Below the pieces are notes generated by a model. That model was given only the letters and a program-made list of their open reading frames with translations, ran no database searches and was not told the DNA's origin. From positions 6,186 to 70,185 of the forward strand of contig CAKORG010000003.1 of assembly GCA_934101495.1 (NCBI GenBank): DNA of 64,000 nucleotides, in the 5' to 3' direction. The position numbers and the translations under genes were made by a program. Positions 24,078 through 35,519 of the stretch are shown piece by piece. Each line of letters opens with the position of its first letter. The first letter of the stretch is position 1. Origin of the DNA: an uncultured Bacilli bacterium (lineage in GTDB: Bacteria > Bacillota_I > Bacilli_A > RF39 > UBA660).

Positions 24078-25010
24078 TTAACTACATGCATCCATTAAAA
24101 ATCCATATAAACTTATATCTTTATCATACATTCCTTTTTTGATATTTAAATCTATATCACATAATTTAACTAAATTTCCGAGTAGTTCTTTGTTAGAATA
24201 TTTACTAGAATTGGTATAAAATTTATTTATTTGCCAATCAGCTAGAGAAAGATAGCTCATAATATCGTTCATACTCATTTTATTATATAGATTTTTAACA
24301 TAATACATAAGACGGTATTCTCTAGCTAAAAGTGAAACTAAAACAGTTGGTTCTACTTTATATATTTTTAATGATTTAAGTATTTTCAAAGATAATTTTA
24401 AGTTTTTTTCAATTACAGCATTTACAAAAGCAAAATTATTATTTGTTTTTTCTTCCCCTACTATATTTAATACATCATTATATTTGATTGTACATGGAAA
24501 ACCATAATATATCATAATTTTATCAAGTTCATTAAACATTATATCTAAATTATTATAAGAATTATCCATAATATAATTAAGTGTCTTATAATCAATGCTA
24601 TAATCATAATTTTTCAAATAATTTGTTAAAGTACTATTAATATTTCTTTTATCCATCTTAGGAATATTAACTATACTACCTTTATTTTTTATACTTTTTA
24701 CTATCTTTTTTCTTAAATCAATTCCATTTAACGTTGTAAAGATAATATTCGTATTTTCATTTGAATTTTCTAAATATTTGCTTAGAAGTTCATTATCACT
24801 TTCACTTATCTTACCAGTACCAAAAAAATCAGCATTTGATACAACTATCCATTTTTTATTATCATCTAAACTAAAATAAGAAGCTTCCTCAATTACTTCT
24901 TTAATCGTACATCTATTGGCATTAAAAAGAATATAGTTATTATCTTTAACTATTTTTTTTATCTCATCATCTATGATTCTATAACTTTCAGCACTTATTA
25001 AATAATTCAT
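24078..25010 (-). CDS. holA: DNA polymerase III delta subunit HolA
   Basis: HolA is the clamp-loader subunit that opens the beta clamp. The 310-residue length fits. The domain order is an AAA-like fold without Walker motifs (YLISAESYRIIDDEIKKIVK, KWIVVSNADFFGTGKISESDNELLSKYLENSNENTNIIFTTL), a helical lid, and the collar domain with FAFVNAVIEKNLKLSLKILKSL and SLLAREYRLMYYVKNLYNKMS, the family's best-conserved stretch. It is weakly conserved as usual. ATG 25010 is chosen; an in-frame GTG lies three codons upstream inside the weak ribosome binding site. Confidence 0.85.
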   Translation of the reverse strand: MNYLISAESYRIIDDEIKKIVKDNNYILFNANRCTIKEVIEEASYFSLDDNKKWIVVSNADFFGTGKISESDNELLSKYLENSNENTNIIFTTLNGIDLRKKIVKSIKNKGSIVNIPKMDKRNINSTLTNYLKNYDYSIDYKTLNYIMDNSYNNLDIMFNELDKIMIYYGFPCTIKYNDVLNIVGEEKTNNNFAFVNAVIEKNLKLSLKILKSLKIYKVEPTVLVSLLAREYRLMYYVKNLYNKMSMNDIMSYLSLADWQINKFYTNSSKYSNKELLGNLVKLCDIDLNIKKGMYDKDISLYGFLMDACS

Positions 25011-25037
25011 ATTAATCACTACTTAAGTATATCATTT

Positions 25038-25066
25038 TTAAAAAGAAAAAGAAAGAGCTCTTTCTT
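25038..25066 (-). terminator. Terminator of the DUF421 gene
   Basis: AAGAAAG-AGCT-CTTTCTT followed on the minus strand by TTTTCTTTTT. Confidence 0.65.
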
Positions 25067-25130
25067 AATTCTATCTAAACATTATATAATGTACTATATT
25101 TTATGGCTATTTTATTTTTATGTGCTATTA

Positions 25131-25778
25131 TTAATTTACATCAGTTTTCTTAATGATAAATATTTTATTATTTTTATAAAAAGCGTAGAATATATCTTTT
25201 ATAAATAAATTACTTTTTGCAAGTTCTTCTTCTACCCATTCTGGTGTTTTTTTAATATATTTAAGGACTTTAGTTTGAAGTTGTCCATCAAGTATTAAAG
25301 CTTGTGGATAAGGACTTTTAAATTTAAAAAAATTATATTTAAAAACTGATAACTCCCCATTTGGTTCTAAAAATGCATATTCAACCATATCTATATCTCT
25401 GATTTCTTTTTGTCTTAAAGAAACAAGCAAATCATCTAAAGAATATCTTTGCTTTACCATTTCTTTATAATTTATTTTACCATTTACTATAATGAGAGAT
25501 GGCTTACCATCAAATATCGTTCTAAACTTTCTTGATTTAATAGAAATAAATGCAAATAAAACTTCTAGAATAACTAAACAAGTAATAGGTATAATGGTAT
25601 AAGCCATTGGCTCTTTATATTCTTCAATGCTAATAGCTACTAACTCTGCAATTAATATCGACACTATTAAGTCTATTACTCCGAGTTGACCTATTTCTCT
25701 TTTGCCCATAATACGATAAGCAATAAGAACAAAAAAGTAAAAGAAAATAGTTCTAAATAATACTGTAAATATTTGCAT
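25131..25778 (-). CDS. DUF421 membrane protein (YetF/YcaP family)
   Basis: The 215-residue protein has three N-terminal membrane segments (about 5-25, 32-52, 58-80), the second including MGKREIGQLGVIDLIVSILIAELVA, the family signature. A cytosolic alpha/beta domain follows: KSRKFRTIFDGKPSLIIVNGKINYKEMVKQRYSLDDLLVSLRQK and YAFLEPNGELSVF. In spore formers relatives act in spore membranes (YetF, YrbG, SpoVA-adjacent YdfS types) but the molecular role is unclear. GGTGAT precedes the ATG. It is divergent from the next gene. Confidence 0.88.
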   Translation of the reverse strand: MQIFTVLFRTIFFYFFVLIAYRIMGKREIGQLGVIDLIVSILIAELVAISIEEYKEPMAYTIIPITCLVILEVLFAFISIKSRKFRTIFDGKPSLIIVNGKINYKEMVKQRYSLDDLLVSLRQKEIRDIDMVEYAFLEPNGELSVFKYNFFKFKSPYPQALILDGQLQTKVLKYIKKTPEWVEEELAKSNLFIKDIFYAFYKNNKIFIIKKTDVN

Positions 25779-25847
25779 GATATCACCAATTATATTATGG
25801 TAATAATGAATGGTTTTTAAACATAGTATTTATTAGGTGATTATATT

Positions 25848-26201
25848 TTGAAAAATTTATTAAAATATCTTGGATATTATACATTATTTTTAATAACTTT
25901 AGTTTTTATTACAAGCTTACTTAATTTAATTGGTGTTAATTCCACAATAACTAACTTTTTAATATTCATATTTAATATTAGTCTATTCTTTATATTTGGT
26001 CTTAAAAATGGTAAAAAAGCAATTAATAAAGGTTATCTAGCTGGACTTAAAGTTGGTGGTTTATTTTTACTTGTTCTTATTATTATAAGTTTATTTACAT
26101 CTAAAAATATATTTAGTTTAAGTACATTTATTTACTATTTAGTTTTAATGCTTGCTAGTACTTTAGGTGGATCTCTTGGCATAAATAAAAAGAGTGAATA
26201 A
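25848..26201 (+). CDS. TIGR04086 family small membrane protein (YrzE-like)
   Basis: The 117-residue protein has four membrane segments with the glycine-rich centre NGKKAINKGYLAGLKVGGLFLLVLIIIS and the end LMLASTLGGSLGINKK, both typical of TIGR04086. In Bacilli the family (yrzE) lies next to tgt/yajC, and tgt is also close here but on the other strand. Start is TTG with AGGTGAT seven bases upstream. Function is unknown. Confidence 0.75.
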   Translation: MKNLLKYLGYYTLFLITLVFITSLLNLIGVNSTITNFLIFIFNISLFFIFGLKNGKKAINKGYLAGLKVGGLFLLVLIIISLFTSKNIFSLSTFIYYLVLMLASTLGGSLGINKKSE

Positions 26202-26207
26202 ACACTC

Positions 26208-28098
<1,891 letters not shown>

Positions 28099-28109
<11 letters not shown>

Positions 28110-28854
28110 GGCTTTTTATTTTTCTTTCTTTAAATTTAAGAAGTATTAAATAAAGAGAACACATAATATCTTCGTATTCAATATTTATATTGTCATTCAT
28201 ATTTTTGAAGATTATCCATTTACCTTTTAGACTCTTGCTAAAACTTAATTTAATTATTTTCTTATTAATTGTATCAAAGTCTATATTATTAGAAATACAT
28301 TTATACAAATTTTCTAAAGCTGCTCCTAAATCATAAACGTTAATATCTCCATAATAAAGTATATACAAATTGTATAAATCACTAGCTTTTGTATATAAAT
28401 TGTTAGTGATTCTATAAAATAAATCAGCTAACCTTTCCTCTTGAGTATATAGTTTAATACTTATTTTTTTCTTTATTCCTTTTAATATATAACTTTCATC
28501 TTTTTTATCAGTTGACTTATTTAATGCATTACCTACGTTCAAATTCATTAGCCACTTAGAACATTTATAAGATATAGCTATTTTAACATTATATAACTGA
28601 TAATCTTTTGTGTGATATATTTTCTTTACTTGTAAAACATTAAACTTTGCTTTTTTATAATGTTTAAATATCGTACCCAGAAATATATTGATTGAATACA
28701 TATTAACTTTAATATCATAAAGATTAATAGATAAATTATCTAAATCTTTATAAACTACTTTGTCTTTATATCCGCTTTCGTATATTGCTTCTAAAAAATA
28801 ATCTTTGAAAATACTCGGATATATACAATCACTTCCAAAACTTTTTTCTTTCAT
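28099..28854 (-). CDS. AbiEii/AbiGii-like nucleotidyltransferase toxin relative, N-terminus degenerate
   Basis: The 251-residue protein contains LYTQEERLADLFYRITNNLYTKASDLYNLYILYYGDINVYDLGAAL (about 136-180), which resembles the AbiEii motif 'leeilAeKl.all.R...RDlyDly'. AbiEii proteins are nucleotidyltransferase toxins of type IV toxin-antitoxin and abortive infection systems. The N-terminal GG...R.S.DiD nucleotidyltransferase motif expected at the front is not visible, so the enzyme may be inactive or the family assignment only partial. No AbiEi-type antitoxin gene is adjacent. AGGTTATT precedes the ATG, and a Spo0A-box-like site lies about 110 bases upstream. Confidence 0.45.
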
Positions 28855-28956
28855 AATAACCTCATCTTTCTTATTTCCCCATTATTCTTTTATTAAATAT
28901 TTATTTTGGCATAGTATTCCTCCTTCAAATGTATATTAAAGCATATTTCAAATGCA

Positions 28957-28981
28957 ATATTTGTTGCTTTTTGTCGAACAC
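28957..28981. promoter_or_regulatory. Spo0A box (0A box) candidate, shared with 21220-21244
   Basis: TTTTTGTCGAAC with core TGTCGAA at 28972-28978. It matches the site upstream of the Rpn gene over 25 bases with one difference. Confidence 0.45.
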
Positions 28982-29044
28982 TTCAAAAAAGTTAATTTTT
29001 TTCATAAAAAAAACACTTATTTTTTGCAAAATAAGCATTTAAAA

Positions 29045-30205
29045 TTAACGTACTATATCAATTTTCTCTTTTTTAGTTATAAGGCCAGTTGCTTTTGATA
29101 CCCGATATTCATAAATGTATGTTTGACCATTTTCATCTGGAACACCGTAAACATCTTCAACCCTTGATACATATTCATTACCATTATCTATTCCTTTATA
29201 ATAGAACATTTCTCTTTTAGTAAGTCCCATATCTTCCATAATAATACATTGATTTTCCCCTTCAGTTACATCTTTATGGACGCAGCTTGGGCTTCCAATT
29301 ACTTCTCCAGTTTCGACAGCTACATAATATACACAGGTATTTGCTCTATAAGAAATAGTTACTTTATAACTACATGTTCCGTCTTGTGATAAAGCTACAA
29401 CTGACTCTGGTGCTAAAATATCGCAATATTTTCCAGTTCCAACTGTTGCACCTCTTAAACTTGCTACTTTTTTACCAGCTTCTTCATTAGTTAAAGCACT
29501 TTTTATATTTTCACATTTGGCAAGCCCTACCCCACCAGTATTTAGTTTAGTTTCTCCGCTAGGTATAGTTATTTCATTATTTGGTTTATTAGTTTGATTT
29601 CCATTATTAGTAGTTTCTTTAGTAATATTTTCTATTTCACTAACACTTTTATCTTTTATATCATCTATTTTTACATTAGGATTTTTACTAATTACTTCTT
29701 CTAAATATGAAGCTTTAGCTTCTGTAACACCGAGTTCTTCAGCTAGTTTTTTACCGCTTTCCGTAATACTCGGTTCTAGTATATTTACATTTACATCATT
29801 TATTTTGGCTTCTTTCACAATTATTTCTTTAACTGTTTCTGATTTTATACTACCTGTTACATTAATTATAATCGTAGCATCTTCTTTAAAATATTCTTTA
29901 GCTACTAAATTATCAGTAATATTTTTTATCACATCATCTATATTTTTTTCTTTATAATCATTACGAATTATATCTTTAGCATCTTCATTTAAAGCATAAA
30001 CGTTTACTACCTTATCATCCTTATTAAGTTCTAATTTAATACTAGGATTAATATCCATTGTTAAACTAGATACTACTTTTGTATCAAATTTTACTTCTTC
30101 AGTAACTTTATTATTTTTATTTTTAATAAAAACAAAAATTAAAATAACAACTAATAAAATAACCAACAAAACCACACCAGATATTAATAACTTTTTCTTA
30201 TTCAT
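29045..30205 (-). CDS. RsgI-like membrane protein, extracytoplasmic part only
   Basis: The 386-residue protein has a short cytosolic start (MNKKK) and a membrane anchor (about 8-28). Next is SSLTMDINPSIKLELNKDDKVVNVYALNEDAKDII (about 46-80), the DxNPSxEL signature of the periplasmic domain of RsgI anti-sigma factors, where self-cleavage at Asn-Pro has been described. The helical part KEIIVKEAKINDVNVNILEP...KLAEELGVTEAKASYLEEVI follows, then a Thr/Asn/Pro-rich linker and a C-terminal PepSY-like cysteine-containing region. The usual N-terminal cytosolic anti-sigma domain is absent, so it is a sensor-like module without a known output. AAGGAG precedes the ATG. Confidence 0.7.
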   Translation of the reverse strand: MNKKKLLISGVVLLVILLVVILIFVFIKNKNNKVTEEVKFDTKVVSSLTMDINPSIKLELNKDDKVVNVYALNEDAKDIIRNDYKEKNIDDVIKNITDNLVAKEYFKEDATIIINVTGSIKSETVKEIIVKEAKINDVNVNILEPSITESGKKLAEELGVTEAKASYLEEVISKNPNVKIDDIKDKSVSEIENITKETTNNGNQTNKPNNEITIPSGETKLNTGGVGLAKCENIKSALTNEEAGKKVASLRGATVGTGKYCDILAPESVVALSQDGTCSYKVTISYRANTCVYYVAVETGEVIGSPSCVHKDVTEGENQCIIMEDMGLTKREMFYYKGIDNGNEYVSRVEDVYGVPDENGQTYIYEYRVSKATGLITKKEKIDIVR

Positions 30206-30272
30206 AATAAAACTCCTTACCTTATAAAGGTATTATCACATTTAATCATTAATTATCAATATATTTAACGCA

Positions 30273-31463
30273 TTATTCACATATTCTTTTTAATATACAT
30301 ATGCATTCTACATGATATGTATAAGAAAATAAATCACAAACATATGAATTTGTTATTTCATAATCATCAAGTAATTTCAAATCTCTTACTTGTGTATGAT
30401 AGTCACATGAAATATACATTATCTCCTCTGGTAATCTTTTATTTATAAAATCAATTGTATCTTGGCTTAATCCTGCTCTTGGTGGATCAACAATTAACTT
30501 GTTAAAATTTATATCTAAGTTTTTAATGTCTCCAGCATCACTATATATAAATTTAGCATTTGTTAAATTATTTAATTTGGCATTTGAATTTGCATTATCT
30601 ACGGCATTTTTATTTATTTCAACACCAACAACTTCTTTAGCTTTTTTCGTGGCACTTAAGCCTAGCGTTCCAACTCCTGAATATAAATCTAATACTATGT
30701 CATCAATATTTACAAAATCTTGAGCTATTTTAAACATCTTGCCACACACTAATCTATTTACTTGAAAGAAAGCATCATACGCAACATTATATTTAATGTC
30801 ATTTACTTCTTCTATAAAATAATTATTTTCATAAATAGTTTTATTATTTAAAACAATACCTTTTAAATCTTTTATATTCTTAATTTTAGATATATCTACA
30901 TTATCATATGTATTAATTACTATAAAAACTTCTTCTTTATAATTACATCTTATAATAACTTCTCCATTTATAATACTTAAACTAGATAATAATTTAATAA
31001 CTTCATTTATTTTATTATTTGCAAGAAGACAATCATTAATTTCTACAATATCATGACTATTATTTTTAAAATAACCTATTTTTTTATTTACTATTTTTAA
31101 AGTAATTTTATTTCTATAGTTATAAGGTGTATCATTTCTAATTATGTTTGGTTTTATTAAAAGACCATTCTTTTTAAAATAATTCATAACATTATTTTGT
31201 TTTTCTAGGATACTTTTTTCATAGTCAAGCATTTGATATGCACAACCACCACATACACCAAAATATGGGCATGGGGGTACTATCCTATTTTTTGAAGGTT
31301 TTATTATTTTTACTATTTTACCTTCATTATAGTTTCTCTTTTCTTTGGTTATTTCAATTTCTAAAACATCTCCGGGGATACTAAATGGCACAAAAGTAAC
31401 TTTATCATTCACATAACAAATGCCTCGACCAAAATCATCAAATCTTAAAATTTCAACTTTCAT
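30273..31463 (-). CDS. rlmD: 23S rRNA (uracil-C5)-methyltransferase RlmD/RlmCD family
   Basis: The 396-residue SAM enzyme makes m5U in 23S rRNA (U1939, and in Bacilli RlmCD also U747). A TRAM domain (about 1-55) is followed by the Fe-S cysteines CPYFGVCGGCAYQ (about 66-78, with a fourth later), the SAM motif VLDLYSGVGTLGLSATKKAKEVVGVEIN, and the catalytic region LIVDPPRAGLSQDTIDFI with MYISCDYHTQVRDLKLL, where C is the nucleophile. ATG 31463 is chosen as it begins the TRAM fold; five residues of open frame precede it. Divergent from the ger operon with only 66 bases between. Confidence 0.93.
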   Translation of the reverse strand: MKVEILRFDDFGRGICYVNDKVTFVPFSIPGDVLEIEITKEKRNYNEGKIVKIIKPSKNRIVPPCPYFGVCGGCAYQMLDYEKSILEKQNNVMNYFKKNGLLIKPNIIRNDTPYNYRNKITLKIVNKKIGYFKNNSHDIVEINDCLLANNKINEVIKLLSSLSIINGEVIIRCNYKEEVFIVINTYDNVDISKIKNIKDLKGIVLNNKTIYENNYFIEEVNDIKYNVAYDAFFQVNRLVCGKMFKIAQDFVNIDDIVLDLYSGVGTLGLSATKKAKEVVGVEINKNAVDNANSNAKLNNLTNAKFIYSDAGDIKNLDINFNKLIVDPPRAGLSQDTIDFINKRLPEEIMYISCDYHTQVRDLKLLDDYEITNSYVCDLFSYTYHVECICILKRICE

Positions 31464-31529
31464 AAACATCACTAACAATATTTTAGCATAAATACCAGTA
31501 TTTGGTAAATATTATAAATGGTGATTTAG

Positions 31530-32954
31530 GTGAATAAGATTATAGATAGACTTCAAAACGAATTTAATAAAAGTCCTGACTTAGTAATTAAAAGCATAAG
31601 TATTAATTTATTTAAAAAAATCTATATTGCATATTTAGAAACTGTATCAAGTAGTGATAAAGTAAATGACTATATCTTAAAAAACTTAATTTTAGAAAAA
31701 GACAATATCACTAAAGGTAATATTTCATCATTTATTGCTGCTCCGAATACACTAGAAATTAAAAATGCGGATGAATGTGAGTTTTACCTAACAAATGGCT
31801 TTAGTTTAGTAATAATAGATAATAAAATACTAGCAATTGAAACAAGAGCTGATATTAACAGAGCTGTATCAGATAGCCAAGTTGAGTCATCCATTAATGG
31901 GCCAAAAGATGCATTTACAGAAAACATTCAAATAAATATTGGACTTGTTAAAAGAAGAATTAAATCTAGTACTTTAAAAACTGAAAATAGAACAATCGGC
32001 AGAAAAACTTTAACTAATATAAGTGTACTTTATTTTGAAGATATCGCAGATAAAAAACTAGTAGATAATATTTTAGAAAAGCTTGATGCTATTGATATTG
32101 ATGGAATTATTGACTCTTCATCTATTGGATTTTTACTTGAAGAGGAAAATAATAGTGTTTACCCTACATATGTTCAAACCGAAAAACCTGATACTGTTGC
32201 AACTTCTCTTTTAGAAGGCAAAATAGCTATTGTAGTTGATACTACGCCATTTGTTTTAATTGTTCCTGCATTTTTCATAGATTTTGTTAATCCTGTAATA
32301 GATAATTATAACAAAAGTAAAAATGTTAATTTTATAAAAATTCTTAGAATTAGTGCTTTTTTAATATCAATGATGGCACCAGCATTATACATAGCTGTTA
32401 TGAATTATAATCAAGAAACAATACCTACAAATCTATTATTAAATTTTGCTATCCAGCGTGGTGGGGTTCCATTTCCCGCAATTATTGAAACCTTAATTAT
32501 GCTATTTGTTTGTGAAATTTTAAGAGAAAGTGATTTAAGATTTCCATCAAATTATGGGGCAGCCATATCCATACTCGGAGCCATAGTTTTAGGTGAAGCA
32601 TCAGTTTCTGCGGGCATTGCCTCTCCGATAACAATAATAGTTATTGCCATAACATTTATATCAAGCCTTACTTTTACCACAATTGAAATAAATAACGCCT
32701 TAAGATTTTTTAGAGCCATTTTCATATTACTTGCTGGCTTATTTGGTTTATATGGCATTACTTTAGGTATATTTTACTTTTTAATTTATACAACAAGTAC
32801 CACTTCATTTAATAAACCGTACTTTGCACCGATATCTCCATATAATAAAGAATACTTTAATAATACAGTCTTGAAGAAAGCGTTAAAAAAAGATACAAGA
32901 AGAAGTACTTTATTTACTCATACAAACATTATTAAACAAACGGAGGACTTATGA
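31530..32954 (+). CDS. gerKA: Spore germinant receptor A subunit (GerA/GerKA family)
   Basis: The 474-residue protein is the A subunit of a nutrient germinant receptor in the spore inner membrane. The soluble N-terminal part (about 1-235) carries DLVIKSISIN, ETRADINRAVSDSQVESSINGPKDAFTENIQINIGLVKRRI (the GerA hallmark 'ESvirGPregFtEnl..N..LiRrRi') and LLEGKIAIVVDTTPFVLIVPAFFIDF. Four to five membrane segments follow with ISAFLISMMAPALYIAVMNYNQETIPTNLL and the IQRGGVPFPAIIETLIMLFVCEILRE segment. Start is GTG after GGTGATT. A weak sigma-G-like element (GCATA ... ATATTATA) sits in the short upstream gap. Confidence 0.93.
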   Translation: MNKIIDRLQNEFNKSPDLVIKSISINLFKKIYIAYLETVSSSDKVNDYILKNLILEKDNITKGNISSFIAAPNTLEIKNADECEFYLTNGFSLVIIDNKILAIETRADINRAVSDSQVESSINGPKDAFTENIQINIGLVKRRIKSSTLKTENRTIGRKTLTNISVLYFEDIADKKLVDNILEKLDAIDIDGIIDSSSIGFLLEEENNSVYPTYVQTEKPDTVATSLLEGKIAIVVDTTPFVLIVPAFFIDFVNPVIDNYNKSKNVNFIKILRISAFLISMMAPALYIAVMNYNQETIPTNLLLNFAIQRGGVPFPAIIETLIMLFVCEILRESDLRFPSNYGAAISILGAIVLGEASVSAGIASPITIIVIAITFISSLTFTTIEINNALRFFRAIFILLAGLFGLYGITLGIFYFLIYTTSTTSFNKPYFAPISPYNKEYFNNTVLKKALKKDTRRSTLFTHTNIIKQTEDL

Positions 32955-34027
32955 AAAAAATACTAATTTTAATTATTTTGCTTTTTACTTGCACCGGTTG
33001 TTACGATTACAAAGAAATAAATGATTTAGCTATTATAAGTGCTATTGGTGTAGATTATAACAATGATAAATACATTATTACTTTAGAAGTTCTTAATGAC
33101 CAAATAGATAAAGATTCTTCAAAAATAACATCTTATACTAGAGTTGGCTCAGGTGATACCCTGACAAGTGCTATTGAAAGTGCTACAGATAAACTTTCTA
33201 AACAACAACTTTTTAATCATATAAAGCTTATGGTATTAAGTGATACTATAGTGCAAAATAAATTTGATAATATTATAGACTTATTTTTAAGAAATACTTA
33301 TTTCAGGGAAAATTTCTATGTTATATCTTCAATGAATACAAAACCAGATATGCTACTTAACAATACTACAGATGAAAATCCTGTTGCAAGTAATGCCATA
33401 ACAAGTTTACTTGAAAGTGTGAGTTATTCTTCAAATACAAATGTACCAAAAAAATTTGATGAAATAGTTGAAGAGGTGACGACGTTTGGAATCGATACTT
33501 GTTTTTCTAATATAGATTTAAATGAAAATCAATTTATAATAAATGGTATGGTAATATTTAAAGATTACGACTACAAAGAAATATTAGATAATGAATATGT
33601 TAAAGTATATAATCTTTTAAAAGATGAATTTGATAGACCAACATTTACAATAAAGTATGATGATTTAAGTTTTACAGTTGCAGTAAACAATGGAAAACTA
33701 GATAATTCTATAGAAAATGGAGTTATAAATATTAAAGGTAATTTAATGGGAAGAATACTTGATAACGATCCTAAATTCAATATTAGAAATAAAGATAATT
33801 TAGAAAAATTGGATAATGACTTTAGTGAGATTTTAAATAATAAATTACAAGAATTTATAAAAGTTATTCAAGAAAGTAATAGTGATATTCTAGGGCTTTC
33901 AGAAAAATATTATAAAAAGACAAGAAAAAAAGATAAAGACTACTGGCAAAAGCTAGATATAAAATCGGATATTAACTTTTATATAAACAAAAAAGGATTG
34001 ATATATGAGGTGGAAAAAGCTGCATGA
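32951..34027 (+). CDS. gerKC: Spore germinant receptor C subunit lipoprotein (Ger(x)C)
   Basis: The 358-residue protein is a lipoprotein: signal ILILIILLFTCTGC with lipobox Cys at about residue 17, then YDYKEINDLAIISAIGVDYNNDKYIITLEVLND, the standard start of mature GerC proteins (W/YDxxEI...A...GID). Further family features are SLLESVSYSS, the three-domain length, and a C-terminal helix region LDNDFSEILNNKLQEFIKVIQESNSDILGLSEKYYKK. The ATG overlaps the A-subunit stop by four bases (ATGA), so they are coupled. The gene order A-C-B follows gerK rather than gerA or gerB of B. subtilis. Confidence 0.93.
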   Translation: MKKILILIILLFTCTGCYDYKEINDLAIISAIGVDYNNDKYIITLEVLNDQIDKDSSKITSYTRVGSGDTLTSAIESATDKLSKQQLFNHIKLMVLSDTIVQNKFDNIIDLFLRNTYFRENFYVISSMNTKPDMLLNNTTDENPVASNAITSLLESVSYSSNTNVPKKFDEIVEEVTTFGIDTCFSNIDLNENQFIINGMVIFKDYDYKEILDNEYVKVYNLLKDEFDRPTFTIKYDDLSFTVAVNNGKLDNSIENGVINIKGNLMGRILDNDPKFNIRNKDNLEKLDNDFSEILNNKLQEFIKVIQESNSDILGLSEKYYKKTRKKDKDYWQKLDIKSDINFYINKKGLIYEVEKAA

Positions 34028-35031
34028 AAAAGAATACTAATTTACTTATTTATTTTTTAACTCACTTTTTATTTCTAGGTGGTGGCTTTGCTAGAATATG
34101 TGAACTAAGTAATACAGATACATGTATAGCATTTATTCTAGGAACCCTAATTGGAATTATAATTCTTTTCTTAATTAACAAAGTTTCTTCTGATGTTTCT
34201 TTCAAAGAATATATCAAGAAAAATACCTTTTTAAATATTATTATAAAACTTATATTTTTAATATTTATTCTATTTAATTTACTCATTTTATTTGTTATTT
34301 TATCTGGATTTTTATATTCATATTTTCTACCATTTACTCCATCACTTGTATCATGTTTACCATTTTTACTACTAGCGTCATTCCTAGCATCAAAAAAAAT
34401 AAAAGGTATTTATAATGTGGCATTTGTATTAATATTTTTTAGTCTATTTATAATTATTTTAAAAACACTTCTTTTAACTAATGAATTTCATTATGATAAT
34501 TTATTTCCTGTTTTAGCTGTCAAAACTACATCAATATTTAAGGCATCATTAATATACGCCGTAATATCAACAAGTCCAATATTTGTCTTGATAAATGAAA
34601 AACTAGAATTTAAATCTAGTTTAAAATATTATTTACTTTCTTCATGTACTTTGATTATGATAGCATTCACAATTAGTCTAATTCTGGGAGAAATGATAAA
34701 TGTTTATAGTTATCCTGAATATACAATACTAAGGAGAATTAGGTTCTTTAAATTCATTGAAAACGTAGAAAATTTTATATGTATTAATTGGTTTTTTGAT
34801 CTATTTATCTCCTTAAGTATATTTATTCTTAAAATAAAAGAAACTTTAAATATCAAAAACAACATAGTGCCATTTTCAATATCTTTTGGTATCCTTTATT
34901 TAGTAAATACTTATTTTTCCAATAATTTTTATAACACAATGATTTTCTACAACGTTTTTCCTTACATATGTGGTGGATTTATAATAATATTTATTTTACT
35001 ATTTAGCTTAAAGAAACTATCCAATAAATAA
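34024..35031 (+). CDS. gerKB: Spore germinant receptor B subunit, permease-like (GerAB family)
   Basis: The 335-residue integral membrane protein has about ten membrane segments and is the APC-superfamily-like subunit that binds the germinant. Typical points are the first segment FLTHFLFLGGGFARICELSNTDTCIAFILGTLIG, the cytosolic loop FKEYIKKNTFLN, and ILRRIRFFKFIENVENFICINWFFDLFISLSIFILKIKE, equivalent to the 'r.i..f.rie.l.i.iWi...f....' region of GerAB. It overlaps gerC by four bases and is followed by a bidirectional terminator. The operon lacks a GerD or accessory gene. Confidence 0.9.
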   Translation: MKKNTNLLIYFLTHFLFLGGGFARICELSNTDTCIAFILGTLIGIIILFLINKVSSDVSFKEYIKKNTFLNIIIKLIFLIFILFNLLILFVILSGFLYSYFLPFTPSLVSCLPFLLLASFLASKKIKGIYNVAFVLIFFSLFIIILKTLLLTNEFHYDNLFPVLAVKTTSIFKASLIYAVISTSPIFVLINEKLEFKSSLKYYLLSSCTLIMIAFTISLILGEMINVYSYPEYTILRRIRFFKFIENVENFICINWFFDLFISLSIFILKIKETLNIKNNIVPFSISFGILYLVNTYFSNNFYNTMIFYNVFPYICGGFIIIFILLFSLKKLSNK

Positions 35032-35035
35032 AAAG

Positions 35036-35072
35036 AAATAATCATACTGATTAAAACCATATGATTATTTTT
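35036..35072. terminator. Bidirectional terminator between gerKB and yqeY
   Basis: AAATAATCATA (35036-35046) pairs with TATGATTATTT (35060-35070); followed by a T-rich run on the plus strand and preceded by an A-rich run. Confidence 0.7.
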
Positions 35073-35517
35073 AATTTGACATTATTTTTTCTTTAACAAG
35101 TTTACTAACTAAAGACATATCAGCGTTCTTGCCTACTAAAAGTTCACCAACTTTTTTCATCACAAGCCCCATGTCTTTCATGCTAGTAGGTTTAACTTCA
35201 TCTATAGCTGATAAAACAATCTTTTCTACTTCTTCTTCACTTAGCTCTTCTGGTAAATAAGCTGATAGTACAGAAATTTCTTCTTCAAGATTTGCAACTT
35301 CATCAGTTTTATTATACTTCTTATATTCTTCTAAAGAATCTTTTCTTACCTTAACTTGTTTTTTTAAAACAGCAGCTATTTCATTATCATCTAGCTCATG
35401 TTTCTTAGATATTTGTTCTAATTGTAGAGCACTTTTAAGCATTCTAAGCACAGATAGTTTAAAAGTATCTTTGCTTTTCATTGTGTTTTTTAAATCTTCA
35501 TTAATTTTTTCGTACAT
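35071..35517 (-). CDS. yqeY: GatB/YqeY domain protein
   Basis: The 148-residue protein is a stand-alone YqeY domain, related to the tail of amidotransferase GatB that binds tRNA. Seen here: MYEKINEDLKNTMKSKDTFKLSVLRMLKSALQ, LKKQVKVRKDSLEEYKKYNKTD, EEISVLSAYLPEELSEEEVEKIV and SMKDMGLVMKKVGELLVGKNADMSLVSKLVKEKI, all canonical. It follows rpsU by two bases, the common Bacillota arrangement. Its function remains unsettled. Confidence 0.95.
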   Translation of the reverse strand: MYEKINEDLKNTMKSKDTFKLSVLRMLKSALQLEQISKKHELDDNEIAAVLKKQVKVRKDSLEEYKKYNKTDEVANLEEEISVLSAYLPEELSEEEVEKIVLSAIDEVKPTSMKDMGLVMKKVGELLVGKNADMSLVSKLVKEKIMSN

Positions 35518-35519
35518 GA

